Shown here: positions 43,175 to 51,259 of the stretch, piece after piece | Numbering within the stretch: the first letter of the stretch is position 1 | Layout: every line of letters begins with the position of its first letter | Assembly (NCBI GenBank): GCA_963825565.1 | Contig: CAWGTW010000013.1 | Location: 62,001-126,000, forward strand | Source of the DNA: JBFGCT01 sp963825565 | Lineage (GTDB): Bacteria; Actinomycetota; Acidimicrobiia; Acidimicrobiales; Ilumatobacteraceae | DNA: 64,000 nt | Direction of reading: 5' to 3' | Position numbers and translations under genes: made by a program | The notes under the pieces: generated by a model | Told to the model about the DNA's origin: nothing | The model's input: only the letters and a program-made list of their open reading frames with translations | Database searches by the model: none

Positions 43175-44155
43175 TCAGCTCGTGGAACGCTCGGCTCGTC
43201 GCCCGGTACGGGCTCGCCCCTTGGCGACCTGGCGCACCACCGCGACCTCGAACTCGACCTCGGGGACCGGGATCGCGCCGTCGAGCACCTTGCGCATCAT
43301 CGCCAGGTGCGCCGGCGAGCTCCCACAGCACGCACCGATCACCTGGACGCCCGCACTGCGCTGTCGGTCCGCGTGCGCGGCCATCACCTCGGGTTCGCCG
43401 CTGTAGTGCAGCTCCGCTCCGTGCCACTCGGGCATCCCCGCGTTGGCCTTGCTGATCAGGATCAGGTCCGGGTCGACCTGGCGCATCTCGCGCAGCGCCG
43501 CCTCGGTGTCGGCGAGGTTGTTCCCGCAGTTCGCCCCGATCGCGACGACGCCGAGCTCGGCCAGGCGCGATGCCGCGTCGGCACCGCTCACGCCCATCAT
43601 CGTGCGCCCGGCGGTGTCGAAGCTGAGCGTGACGCAGATCGGCAGATCGCTGACCGTGCGGGCGCCGGCGATCGCCGCCGCGACCTCGTCGAGGTGGCTC
43701 ATCGTCTCGATCCACAACACGTCAGCGCCACCCTCGGTCAGGCCTTCGGCCTGCTCGGCGAACGCCGCAGCACACGTCGCGGGCGTCATCGTCCCCATCG
43801 GTTCGAGCAGCTCCCCGGTCGGCCCCATCGAGCCGGCGACGATCACCGGACGCCCCGCCGCGTCGGCCGCCTCACGAGCCACCGCTGCGGCCGCCTTGTT
43901 GAGCTCGACGACCCGATCGTCGAGATGGTGCAGCTTGAGGCGGAACGAGGTGCCGCCGAACGTGTTGGTCAGCAGGATGTCCGACCCGGCGGCGAGGTAC
44001 TCGTCGTGGACCGCCCGGACCCGCTCCGGATGCTCGATGTTCCACAACTCGGGCGCGCCACCCGACTCGAGCCCGCGGGCGAACAGCTCGGTCCCCATCG
44101 CACCGTCGGCGAGAAGCACACCTCGATCGGCCAGCAGTTCGTGCAACACGCTCAT
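43175..44155 (-). CDS. Homocysteine S-methyltransferase family protein
   Basis: A 326-residue TIM-barrel methyltransferase. Conserved features are LLADGAMGTELFARG, NTFGGTSFRLKLH, the zinc ligands in IGANCGNN and GACCGSSPAHLAMMRK, and SMGPTGELLEP. It transfers a methyl group to homocysteine from a donor such as betaine or S-methylmethionine, or is the homocysteine domain of a corrinoid-type system. The donor cannot be told. CAGACT (44162-44167) six bases before the ATG suggests a leaderless start. It is convergent with purK. Confidence 0.92.
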   Translation of the reverse strand: MSVLHELLADRGVLLADGAMGTELFARGLESGGAPELWNIEHPERVRAVHDEYLAAGSDILLTNTFGGTSFRLKLHHLDDRVVELNKAAAAVAREAADAAGRPVIVAGSMGPTGELLEPMGTMTPATCAAAFAEQAEGLTEGGADVLWIETMSHLDEVAAAIAGARTVSDLPICVTLSFDTAGRTMMGVSGADAASRLAELGVVAIGANCGNNLADTEAALREMRQVDPDLILISKANAGMPEWHGAELHYSGEPEVMAAHADRQRSAGVQVIGACCGSSPAHLAMMRKVLDGAIPVPEVEFEVAVVRQVAKGRARTGRRAERSTS

Positions 44156-44236
44156 GTGGCCAGTCTGGCCGATCTCGCCAGCGTTGACACCCGGTGTCTG
44201 ACACCCGGTGTTGACGCCCGGCGACGGCGAACGGGG

Positions 44237-44929
44237 TCAGCGACGCCGGTAGCGCAGGTCGGTGGCGACCCGGCCCTCGGCGGCGGCGCGGCGCTCGAAT
44301 CGGGTCTCGGGACGCCAGGAGGGGCGCGCGCCGACGCCACCGACGAGCCGGGGGTCGGCATCGCACACCTCGGCCATCTGTGCCGCGTAGTCAGCGACGT
44401 CGGTGGCGAGCAACAGCTCTCCACCCGGCCCGAGCCGCTCCGCCAGGGCGGCGACGACGTCGGCGCGGATCAGCCGCCGGTGCTGCTGGCGCACCTTCGG
44501 CCACGGATCGGGGAAGAACACGCAGACGCCGGCGAGCGACGCGGCGGGGACGCGATCCAGGAAGTCGAGTGCGTCGCCGTGCACGACGCGCACGTTCGGC
44601 AGCGGAACGTTGACGACCGCGTCGAGCACGGTGACCACACCGGGGTCGTGCACCTCGACGCCGATCACGTCGATCTCCCGATGCCGGCGGGCGAGCTCGA
44701 TCGTCGATTCGCCGTGACCGAAGCCGATGTCGAGGTAGACGTCGGCTGCACGGCCGAACTCAGCGGTCGGGTCGAGCGGAGGACCGGTGATGCCGAGGCC
44801 CCACTTGCCGATCCACGAGTCGAGCTCGGCCTGGCGCTTGTCGGAGAGCTTGCGACGACGGCGCTTGTAGGTCGAGGCAGGGCGCAGCAGCGCCGTCGAT
44901 GATCCGGCTCCACCCCCGGTGCCCGGCAT
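44237..44929 (-). CDS. trmB: tRNA (guanine-N7-)-methyltransferase TrmB
   Basis: A 230-residue SAM methyltransferase that makes m7G46 in tRNA. The motifs YLDIGFGHGESTIELARR (SAM loop), FPDPWPKVRQQHRRLI (the TrmB signature) and GGELLLATDVADYAAQM are present. ATG 44929 overlaps the stop of the preceding membrane protein by one base (TGATG), so it is translationally coupled to the transporter locus. The C-terminal TRFERRAAAEGRVATDLRYRR is a usual end. Confidence 0.95.
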   Translation of the reverse strand: MPGTGGGAGSSTALLRPASTYKRRRRKLSDKRQAELDSWIGKWGLGITGPPLDPTAEFGRAADVYLDIGFGHGESTIELARRHREIDVIGVEVHDPGVVTVLDAVVNVPLPNVRVVHGDALDFLDRVPAASLAGVCVFFPDPWPKVRQQHRRLIRADVVAALAERLGPGGELLLATDVADYAAQMAEVCDADPRLVGGVGARPSWRPETRFERRAAAEGRVATDLRYRRR

Positions 44930-47850
44930 CAGCCGCCGAGGCCTTCGATGATCTCGGTGAACGACTGGAGACCGAGGGCGAGCGACTCGGAGAGCGCGGC
45001 CAACTCGGTGTCGGCGACATCGACGGCGATCGGCACGTCGAGCTTGACCGGCACCGAGACGCTGATCGGAACGGTCTCGTCGACGGGGATGTCGACCTCG
45101 AGGTCGATCGGCACGTCGATGTCGATCGGCACCGTGACGTCGAGCGGGATGTCGATGCCGAACGGCCCGGCGATGGTGATCGTGGTGTCGAACGACTCGT
45201 TGATCGGGATCGACGTGTTGATCGGCACGGTGATCGTCCGCTCGAGCTGGAAATCGGTGTCGATCGCCACCTCTTCGTCGATGTTCACCGTGAACTCGAG
45301 GGTCGACGTCGAGAACGTCTCGAGTCCCGCGACCGCCTCGTCGAGCCCGGCCGAGATCGTCGGGGACAGCTCGCCGAGCTGCTCCTGGAACCCGGTGACC
45401 TGCGACGCGAACAGCGCAGCGCCCGCCTCGACCCGTTGCATGTCGTCCCGGGTCGCGGCGAGGTCGTTCTCGGCGGCCTGGAGCCGGACGAACAGCAGCA
45501 GGATCAGCCCGAACGCAGCCAGCAGGACGACGCCGAACCCGATCAGCAACTCGGCGAGGTGGCGGCCCGCCCACGACGCTGCCGGCGGCAGAGCCCCTGG
45601 CTCGGTGACTGCGGCCGGCGGCGGAGGTTCGGGGCGCGGAGCGGCCTTGAAGACCGGCATCTTGTCGGTGTCGACCAACCGCGCGTCGTCATCGTCCAGC
45701 CCGGGTCCCGGTCCGGGGTCGGCACCGCCGTCAGTCTGCGCCGCATCATCCCCACCGAGGTCGTCGCCGGGCGCGACGGCGGCGTCGACGGCGACGGCTC
45801 CGGCGGCAATCCCGGCGGCGGCGGCGTCGGCACCGTGGGCGGCGGCAGCCACACCATCGTGGCCGGCAGCACCGGCAGCACCGGCGTCGGCGCCAACCAC
45901 CACGTCGGACCCGACGTCAACGACACGAGCGTCGGCGGCGGCAACCACCGCGTCGGCCACACCATCGTGGGCGGCCGCATCGTGGGCGGCAACATCGACG
46001 GCGGGTGCATCGTCGGCGGCGGCAACCACCGCGTCGGCACCAGCGTCAACGACACCGGCATCAACGACACCGGCATCAACGACACCAGCATCAACGACAC
46101 CAGCGTCAACGGCGCCAGCGTCAACGGCGCCATCCGCGTCGGGGGTTCCGTCCGAGGTCACGGCCTCCGCTGCGGACGACCCATCCGGGGGCGGCGGTGC
46201 TGCGGGCCGGGGTGGGGAAGGATCACCGGGTTGGATGTCGTCGTGGGTGCTCATCAGGACCTCCTGGGATACGGAGCGGCGTCGCAGTAGTGCGACGGAC
46301 AGGGCGAGACCGAACGCGACGACGACAGCGGTCGCCACGAAGGTCTCGGCGATGGATTGGGACGTGAGATCGGCGGACGCTCGGCGCAGTGCGGCCTCGA
46401 AGCCGGGGTCGGTCAGTGGTGGGAGCTCGATGCCCCCGCGCAGCCGGTTGAACCGTGCCAGCCCCCAGGCAGTGAGCGCCGACAGCCCGACGCTCAACCC
46501 GAGGAGACGGACGACCATCACGACCGCGGCCGCCGCTCCACGGCTGTCGGGAGGGGCGTGATCGACGACGGCCGACGTGGTCGGCGCCACCGTCAGGCCG
46601 ATTCCCGCGCCGAGGAGCGCGAGCTGTAGGGCAAGCACCGGATACGGCGTGTCGCCGGTCCAGGTCCAGCCCATCAGGCCGTACGCCACGGTCGCCGCGG
46701 CCAGGCCGAGGATCACCGGCGGGCCGTACCAGGTGCGCTCGGTGATCCTGCCACCGACATAGGAGGCGATCGCCATCGCCGCAGTGAGTGCCGACAGGAT
46801 CCAACCGGCGATCACCGCCGAGCGCTCGAGGTCGACCTCGACCGCGTTGACGAACAGCGGCACGTCGACCATCGCGATCACGAGCGCGGCGCCGACGACG
46901 AAGTTGACGATCAGCGCGGTGCGGACGTTCCGACCCGCCAGGAGATCGCGGGCGACGAGCGGATGGGCGGACCGGCGCTGCCGCCAGACGAAGCCGGCAC
47001 CGGCCGCGAGCGCCACCGGGTACAAGGTTCGCAGGTCGAAGCCGGACCCGCCTCGGAGTTCGTCGAACCCGGTGACGCTCTGCACCTCGGCGCTGCCGAG
47101 CAGTGCCAGGTTCAACGAGACGAGCGCCACGGTCAGCAGACCGGCACCGAACCAGTCGATGCGCGACTCGCGATCGGGACGGTCGTGCTCGGCGAGCGCC
47201 CACCACACCGCGACGAGGCCGACGATCGCCAGCGGGACGTTGAGCCAGAACTGCCAACGCCAGGTCAGGAAGCGCACGAGCATCGCGCCGTACAGCGGCC
47301 CCCACACCCACCCGAGCGTCTCGATCGCGCCGAGCGTCCCGAGCGCCCGGGCCCGAGCCCGTTCGGGATAGACGTCGCCGACGACGGCGAGGGCCACCGG
47401 CACCATCGCCCCGCCGCCGATGGCGGTCAGGACCCGCCCGACGAGGAACGGGCCGAGCGAGGTTGCCAGCGGGATCCAGATCGTCCCGACGAGAAACACG
47501 AGGTAGGCGAGGACGAACGTCCGTCGCCGACCGATCACGTCGCTGATCCGGCCGGCGACCGGCATCACCGCGATGAACGCGATCAGGTAGGCGTTGACGA
47601 CCCACGCCGCGTCGTCGAGCCCGTCGGGCAGCACCAGGCCGAGATCGCCGATGATCGGCCTGAGCATCGTCGAGACGACCGTCAGATCGTCGGCAGCGAC
47701 GAAGACGCTGAAGCCGACGACCCACAGGATCGCCCGAGGGGACGGGCTCCGCCGCCCGCCCCCGAGCGTCACGGCGGAGACGCCGGCCGGGATGCCCGCC
47801 GTGTCGTCGCTCGTGTTGCCGGCGGTGTTGCCGGTCGTCGGGCCGGTCAC
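44929..47850 (-). CDS. DHA2-type MFS transporter reading into a VPI-repeat membrane protein
   Basis: One open frame of 973 residues. Residues 1-530 are a 14-helix MFS drug:H+ antiporter-2 transporter, with VVNAYLIAFIAVMPVAGRISDVIGRRR and the loop GTLGAIETLGWVWGPLYGA. The rest has an Ala/Asp/Val-rich linker with VDAGV repeats, a Pro-rich stretch, one membrane helix (LLIGFGVVLLAAFGLILLLFV), a coiled coil and a beta-repeat tail (VPIDIDVPIDLEVDIPV). A near-perfect Shine-Dalgarno before an internal ATG at 46254 suggests that the second part (44929-46254, 441 residues) is, or was, its own gene. With the adjacent LprG-like lipoprotein it resembles the mycobacterial lprG-Rv1410c (P55) lipid-export pair. 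Confidence 0.82.
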   Translation of the reverse strand: MTGPTTGNTAGNTSDDTAGIPAGVSAVTLGGGRRSPSPRAILWVVGFSVFVAADDLTVVSTMLRPIIGDLGLVLPDGLDDAAWVVNAYLIAFIAVMPVAGRISDVIGRRRTFVLAYLVFLVGTIWIPLATSLGPFLVGRVLTAIGGGAMVPVALAVVGDVYPERARARALGTLGAIETLGWVWGPLYGAMLVRFLTWRWQFWLNVPLAIVGLVAVWWALAEHDRPDRESRIDWFGAGLLTVALVSLNLALLGSAEVQSVTGFDELRGGSGFDLRTLYPVALAAGAGFVWRQRRSAHPLVARDLLAGRNVRTALIVNFVVGAALVIAMVDVPLFVNAVEVDLERSAVIAGWILSALTAAMAIASYVGGRITERTWYGPPVILGLAAATVAYGLMGWTWTGDTPYPVLALQLALLGAGIGLTVAPTTSAVVDHAPPDSRGAAAAVVMVVRLLGLSVGLSALTAWGLARFNRLRGGIELPPLTDPGFEAALRRASADLTSQSIAETFVATAVVVAFGLALSVALLRRRSVSQEVLMSTHDDIQPGDPSPPRPAAPPPPDGSSAAEAVTSDGTPDADGAVDAGAVDAGVVDAGVVDAGVVDAGVVDAGADAVVAAADDAPAVDVAAHDAAAHDGVADAVVAAADARVVDVGSDVVVGADAGAAGAAGHDGVAAAAHGADAAAAGIAAGAVAVDAAVAPGDDLGGDDAAQTDGGADPGPGPGLDDDDARLVDTDKMPVFKAAPRPEPPPPAAVTEPGALPPAASWAGRHLAELLIGFGVVLLAAFGLILLLFVRLQAAENDLAATRDDMQRVEAGAALFASQVTGFQEQLGELSPTISAGLDEAVAGLETFSTSTLEFTVNIDEEVAIDTDFQLERTITVPINTSIPINESFDTTITIAGPFGIDIPLDVTVPIDIDVPIDLEVDIPVDETVPISVSVPVKLDVPIAVDVADTELAALSESLALGLQSFTEIIEGLGG
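46030..46140 (-). repeat. 15-bp tandem repeats encoding VDAGV pentapeptides
   Basis: The minus strand encodes a run of V-D-A-G-V units (about six in succession) from imperfect 15-bp tandem repeats seen on the plus strand as CAACGACACCGGCAT and variants. They lie in the Ala/Asp-rich linker between transporter and second membrane protein. The repeats are in frame and likely length-variable. Confidence 0.8.
46252..46265 (-). promoter_or_regulatory. Internal Shine-Dalgarno and ATG inside the MFS/VPI frame
   Basis: On the minus strand AGGAGGT (complement of 46259-46265) stands four bases before ATG 46254, inside the long open frame. This is one of the best ribosome binding sites in the window and would start a 441-residue protein beginning MSTHDDIQPGDPS. 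It shows that the downstream half can be translated independently even though no stop codon separates it from the transporter. Confidence 0.7.
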
Positions 47851-47851
47851 G

Positions 47852-48583
47852 TCAGCTCCCGTCGGGCGGTGGTGAGATGTCGAACCGTTCGCCGAAGTCG
47901 CCGAGCTCGAGCACCCAGTCCACGGTGTCGCCGTCGAGCGACGTGGTGAACTCCGCAGCGTGCACGAGGCCGGTGACCGGCTGGATCCAGAAATCGATCA
48001 CCACGTCCTGGTCTCGGACCAGGCCGGCGGTGATGATCGTCACCTGCTCCGCCGGTGCCGTGCCTCGGACGTGGTACCGCTCGCCGCCACGGCGTTCGAC
48101 GCCGACGAGTTCGACGTCCTGCAGGTTGGCGAGCAGCGGCCGCCATCCGTTCTCCGGATCGAAGAACCTCGACGGATCGATGTCGTAGCCCGCTGGGAGC
48201 GGCTCGTAGTTGCCGGTCACCGGGTTGGAGAGCCAGACCTCGTCATCGAGCGCGATCGCACCGAGCTCGGTGTTCAGCGAGCCATCGACCTGCACACCGA
48301 GCAGTGCCTCGGCCGACCGCGGCACGCTGAAACGGCCGAGGATCGACGACAGCGCGATCGACCCGAACGAGTCGATGTAGATCGGTGCTCCGGTCGGCGT
48401 CACCTCGAACCGGACGCTGGTGACATCGCCCATCGCCGCCGCCGACGCCTCGACGATCGCCGCCGGGTCGGCAGGGATGGTCGGCCCGGTCGGCTCGGCC
48501 TCGCCGCCTCCACCGCATGCCGCCAGCGAGAGCACCGCGGTCGCAACGGCGACCAGGGCGGTTCGTGGGCGATGTGCGGTCAT
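47852..48583 (-). CDS. LprG/LppX-family lipoprotein
   Basis: A 243-residue lipoprotein with signal peptide and lipobox (VLSLAAC) near residue 22, then the LppX/LprA/LprF/LprG fold pattern (AAIVEASAAAMGDVTSVRFEVTPTG, VDGSLNTELGAIALDDEVWL, GLVRDQDVVIDFWIQPVTGLVHAAEF, LGDFGERFDISPPP). These proteins bind lipids in a hydrophobic pocket and shuttle them toward the outer envelope. AGGAAGGA precedes ATG 48583. One base separates it from the transporter, the same order as lprG-P55 in mycobacteria. Confidence 0.9.
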   Translation of the reverse strand: MTAHRPRTALVAVATAVLSLAACGGGGEAEPTGPTIPADPAAIVEASAAAMGDVTSVRFEVTPTGAPIYIDSFGSIALSSILGRFSVPRSAEALLGVQVDGSLNTELGAIALDDEVWLSNPVTGNYEPLPAGYDIDPSRFFDPENGWRPLLANLQDVELVGVERRGGERYHVRGTAPAEQVTIITAGLVRDQDVVIDFWIQPVTGLVHAAEFTTSLDGDTVDWVLELGDFGERFDISPPPDGS

Positions 48584-48719
48584 TCGGGGGTCCTTCCTGC
48601 GGGCGAACAGTCGTACAACCTTGCCCGATCCGCACCTATTCCGTCGCTCGGGCGGGGCAGGGGGCTCCTCACGACCGAGCGATCGGGTGGCGCGGGGCAT
48701 CCAGCGCTTGAATGGTCCG

Positions 48720-49433
48720 GTGCCCGACGACCTCTCGGCGGACGACGAGACCGCGATTCGCCGCCGCATCGCCCGCCAGGCGGTGTCGATCACCATCGCC
48801 GTCGCCCCGTTCGGGCTGGTGTTCGGTGCGGCCGCAGCCACGGCCGGGTTGAGCCTGCTCCAGGCGATCGGCTTCTCGGTCTTCGTGTTCGGCGGCAGCT
48901 CCCAGTTCGCCGCCGTCGAGATCCTCGGCGACGGCGGTTCGGCCGCCTCGGCGGTGATCGCCGGGCTGCTGCTCAACGTCCGATCGCTGGCGTTCGGCGT
49001 GGTGATGGCGCCCACGCTCGCCGGCGCGTGGTGGAAGCGGGCGGCGATGTCCCAACTGATGATCGACGAGTCGACCGCCGTCGGGTCGGTGCAGTTCGGT
49101 CTCCGATGGCAGCGCTACGGCTACCTGATGGCCGGGATCGGTGTCTTCGTGGTGTGGAACCTGACGACGATCGCCGGTCACGTCGTGCTCTCGGGCGCCG
49201 GCACGCTGATCGACGACCTCGGGCTGGATGCTGCGGGGCCGGCCGCCTTCCTCGCGCTGCTGTGGCCACGGTTGTCCCGGCGGCCTCAGCTGGTCGCCGC
49301 AATCGCCGGCGCAGCGATCGCGCTGGTGCTCGTCCCGCTCACGCCGGCCGGCGTCCCGATCGTCGCAGCGATGGGTGGCGTGGTCGTCGCCCGGATCTTC
49401 ACCGACGACCGCAGCGAGGCGGGTTCGACGTGA
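48720..49433 (+). CDS. AzlC family branched-chain amino acid exporter subunit
   Basis: A 237-residue membrane protein of the AzlC/YgaZ family: ARQAVSITIAVAPFGLVFGAAAATAGLSLLQA, FVFGGSSQFAAVEIL and LLNVRSLAFGVVMAP are the usual N-terminal blocks. With AzlD it exports branched-chain amino acids. GTG 48720 was chosen as the start close to the domain; the frame is open upstream but there overlaps the divergent lipoprotein region. The AzlD gene follows 52 bp later. Confidence 0.9.
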   Translation: MPDDLSADDETAIRRRIARQAVSITIAVAPFGLVFGAAAATAGLSLLQAIGFSVFVFGGSSQFAAVEILGDGGSAASAVIAGLLLNVRSLAFGVVMAPTLAGAWWKRAAMSQLMIDESTAVGSVQFGLRWQRYGYLMAGIGVFVVWNLTTIAGHVVLSGAGTLIDDLGLDAAGPAAFLALLWPRLSRRPQLVAAIAGAAIALVLVPLTPAGVPIVAAMGGVVVARIFTDDRSEAGST

Positions 49434-49489
49434 ACGACGACCGAGGGTCCGGCTGGCCCGGCGAACGGGATCGTGCGGCGTCGTCATGA
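49430..49489 (+). CDS. Possible 19-residue coupling ORF between azlC and azlD
   Basis: A GTG overlapping the azlC stop (GTGA at 49430-49433) opens a 19-codon frame (MNDDRGSGWPGERDRAASS) whose TGA overlaps the azlD ATG (ATGA at 49486-49489). The double overlap would let ribosomes pass from azlC to azlD, but the peptide itself shows no domain. It may be chance. Confidence 0.25.
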   Translation: MNDDRGSGWPGERDRAASS

Positions 49490-49794
49490 GCGATGCGACG
49501 ACCGTCCTCGTCGTGTTGGCGATCGGGACGTATCTGCTCAAGGCGGCCGGCCCGCTGGTGCTCGGCGACCGGACGCTGCCGACCCGCCTCCGACAGACGG
49601 TCGACCTGCTGCCGGCCGCGCTGCTCGCCGCGCTGGCGCTCGTCTCGACCGTCGGGGACGGGCAGTCGATCGTCATCGACGCCAGGTTGGTCGGTCTGCT
49701 CGTCGCCGGGTTGGCTCTGCTCCGGCGAGCCCCGTTCGTGGTGGTGATCGTCCTGGCGTCCGCGGCGACGGCGCTGACCCGCGCGCTGGTCTGA
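49486..49794 (+). CDS. AzlD family branched-chain amino acid exporter subunit
   Basis: A 102-residue membrane protein with three to four hydrophobic segments (TTVLVVLAIGTYLLKAAGPLVLG, VDLLPAALLAALALVSTVGDG, LVGLLVAGLALLRRAPFVVVIVLASAATALTRAL), the AzlD pattern with its conserved YLLKAAGP segment. It is the small partner of AzlC directly upstream. Confidence 0.9.
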   Translation: MSDATTVLVVLAIGTYLLKAAGPLVLGDRTLPTRLRQTVDLLPAALLAALALVSTVGDGQSIVIDARLVGLLVAGLALLRRAPFVVVIVLASAATALTRALV

Positions 49795-49829
49795 CCGCCT
49801 CATGGTGCCGGACGGCGGGCGAGACACGG

Positions 49830-49835
49830 CAGACT
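49830..49835 (+). promoter_or_regulatory. Putative -10 element (CAGACT) for the FAD oxidoreductase gene
   Basis: CAGACT lies seven bases before GTG 49843. The same hexamer stands six bases before the homocysteine methyltransferase start. Confidence 0.45.
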
Positions 49836-49842
49836 GTGCGCC

Positions 49843-51141
49843 GTGCCAGCGAACGAGAGCACGGTCGTGATCGGCGCCGGCGTGATCGGATCGGCGATCG
49901 CCCTCGAGCTGGCGCGCCGGGGGCGATCGGTCGTCGTACTCGACAAGGGTCCGGCCGCGGGGAACGGGTCGACTGCGGCGTCGAGTGCGATCGTGCGGTG
50001 CACCTACTCGACCGTCGCCGGCACGACGCTCGCCTACGAGGGGATCGAGTACTGGCGGCGGTGGTCGGAGCACGTCGCCCTGCCGGCCGGAGCGGCGACC
50101 GTGCGCTTCGTCGAGTGCGCGATGATGCTCCTCGACGACGGGACCGGCATCGTCGAGGCAGTCCGCCCGTCGCTGGACGTGGTCGGCGTGCCGTACGAGT
50201 GGCTCGACGTCGACGAGTTCGCCCGTCGCTTCCCGGCGATCAGCACCGACGACCTGTTCCCCCCGTCACGACCTGACGACCCGGACTTCTGGCGCGAGGC
50301 GACGGGGAGGATCGGTGGAGCGCTGTTGACCCCCGACGCGGGCTACGTGACCGATCCGATGCTCGCCGCGCAGAACCTCGCGGACGCGTCGATCGCCGCT
50401 GGTGCCGAGTTCCGCTTCAAAGCCGAGGTCGACCGCATCGACGTCGACGACGGTCGAGTCACCGCAGTGCACCTCTCCGGCGGGGACACGGTCCGTTGCG
50501 GCACGCTGGTCAACGCCGCCGGGCCACACTCCGGGCGCGTCAACGCGCTCGCCGGTCTCGGCTCGGCCCCTGGGGTCTCGACACGACCGCTGCGTCGCCA
50601 GGCTGCGCACGCACCGACGAACGACAGCCGGTTCACGTCGCTGCCGATCGTCGGCGACCTCGGTAGCGGCATCTACGTTCGTCCCGACCTCGGGAACGGG
50701 CTGCTGTTCGGAAGCACCGAGCCCGAGTGCGACCCCCTGGTCTGGCTCGACGATCCCGACGACCTCGATGTCGAGCTCGACCCGGACGAGTGGGAAACCC
50801 AGACCTTGCGCCTCGCTCGCCGGCTGCCCGACTTCGGCACACCCCACGTCCGGCGCGGCGTCGTCGGCCTGTACGACGTGTCCGACGACTGGCGGCCGAT
50901 CATCGACCGCACCGACGTCGAGGGCTTCTTCACGGCGATCGGTACGAGCGGCAACCAGTTCAAGAACGCAGCGATCATCGGATGCTGCCTCGCCGAGCTG
51001 ATCGAGGCGGTCGAGGCCGGCCATGACCACGACCGGGAGCCGTTGGTCGTGACCGGACCACACCACGGTTTGCCGATCGACCTCGGGGCGTTCGCCCGTC
51101 GTCGGCGGACCGACGCCGCTGCCCACAACGTGATCGGGTGA
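49843..51141 (+). CDS. FAD-dependent oxidoreductase, D-amino acid oxidase (DAO) family
   Basis: A 432-residue flavoprotein. The N-terminal dinucleotide motif VVIGAGVIGSAIALELARRGRSVVVLDKG and AAGNGSTAASSAIVR fit glycine/sarcosine-oxidase-like DAO proteins. NAAGPHSGRVNALAG is the second FAD contact, and the C-terminal GVVGLYDVSDDWRPIIDRTDVEGFFTAIGTSGNQFKNA is typical. It probably oxidises a secondary or D-amine. GTG 49843 has CAGACT (49830-49835) seven bases before it. Confidence 0.9.
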   Translation: MPANESTVVIGAGVIGSAIALELARRGRSVVVLDKGPAAGNGSTAASSAIVRCTYSTVAGTTLAYEGIEYWRRWSEHVALPAGAATVRFVECAMMLLDDGTGIVEAVRPSLDVVGVPYEWLDVDEFARRFPAISTDDLFPPSRPDDPDFWREATGRIGGALLTPDAGYVTDPMLAAQNLADASIAAGAEFRFKAEVDRIDVDDGRVTAVHLSGGDTVRCGTLVNAAGPHSGRVNALAGLGSAPGVSTRPLRRQAAHAPTNDSRFTSLPIVGDLGSGIYVRPDLGNGLLFGSTEPECDPLVWLDDPDDLDVELDPDEWETQTLRLARRLPDFGTPHVRRGVVGLYDVSDDWRPIIDRTDVEGFFTAIGTSGNQFKNAAIIGCCLAELIEAVEAGHDHDREPLVVTGPHHGLPIDLGAFARRRRTDAAAHNVIG

Positions 51142-51259
51142 GTTGAACCTCACCCGACCGCGGTACGCGATGCCGCCGGGATCGGCTGTGACACCCCTTC
51201 GGTACCGTTGGTGGTACCGACTCCCCCGGTCATGTTCACCGAATGATCGGAGGTAGCCA

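Noticed and set aside
44948..46561. Ser/Ala/Thr-rich plus-strand open frame of 537 residues
   Set aside because: It is antisense to the linker and tail of the transporter-linked protein; low complexity explains the absence of stops.
51201..51218. Two GGTACC palindromes six bases apart upstream of the DUF222/HNH gene
   Set aside because: Could be an operator, but six-base palindromes are frequent enough and no second example was seen.
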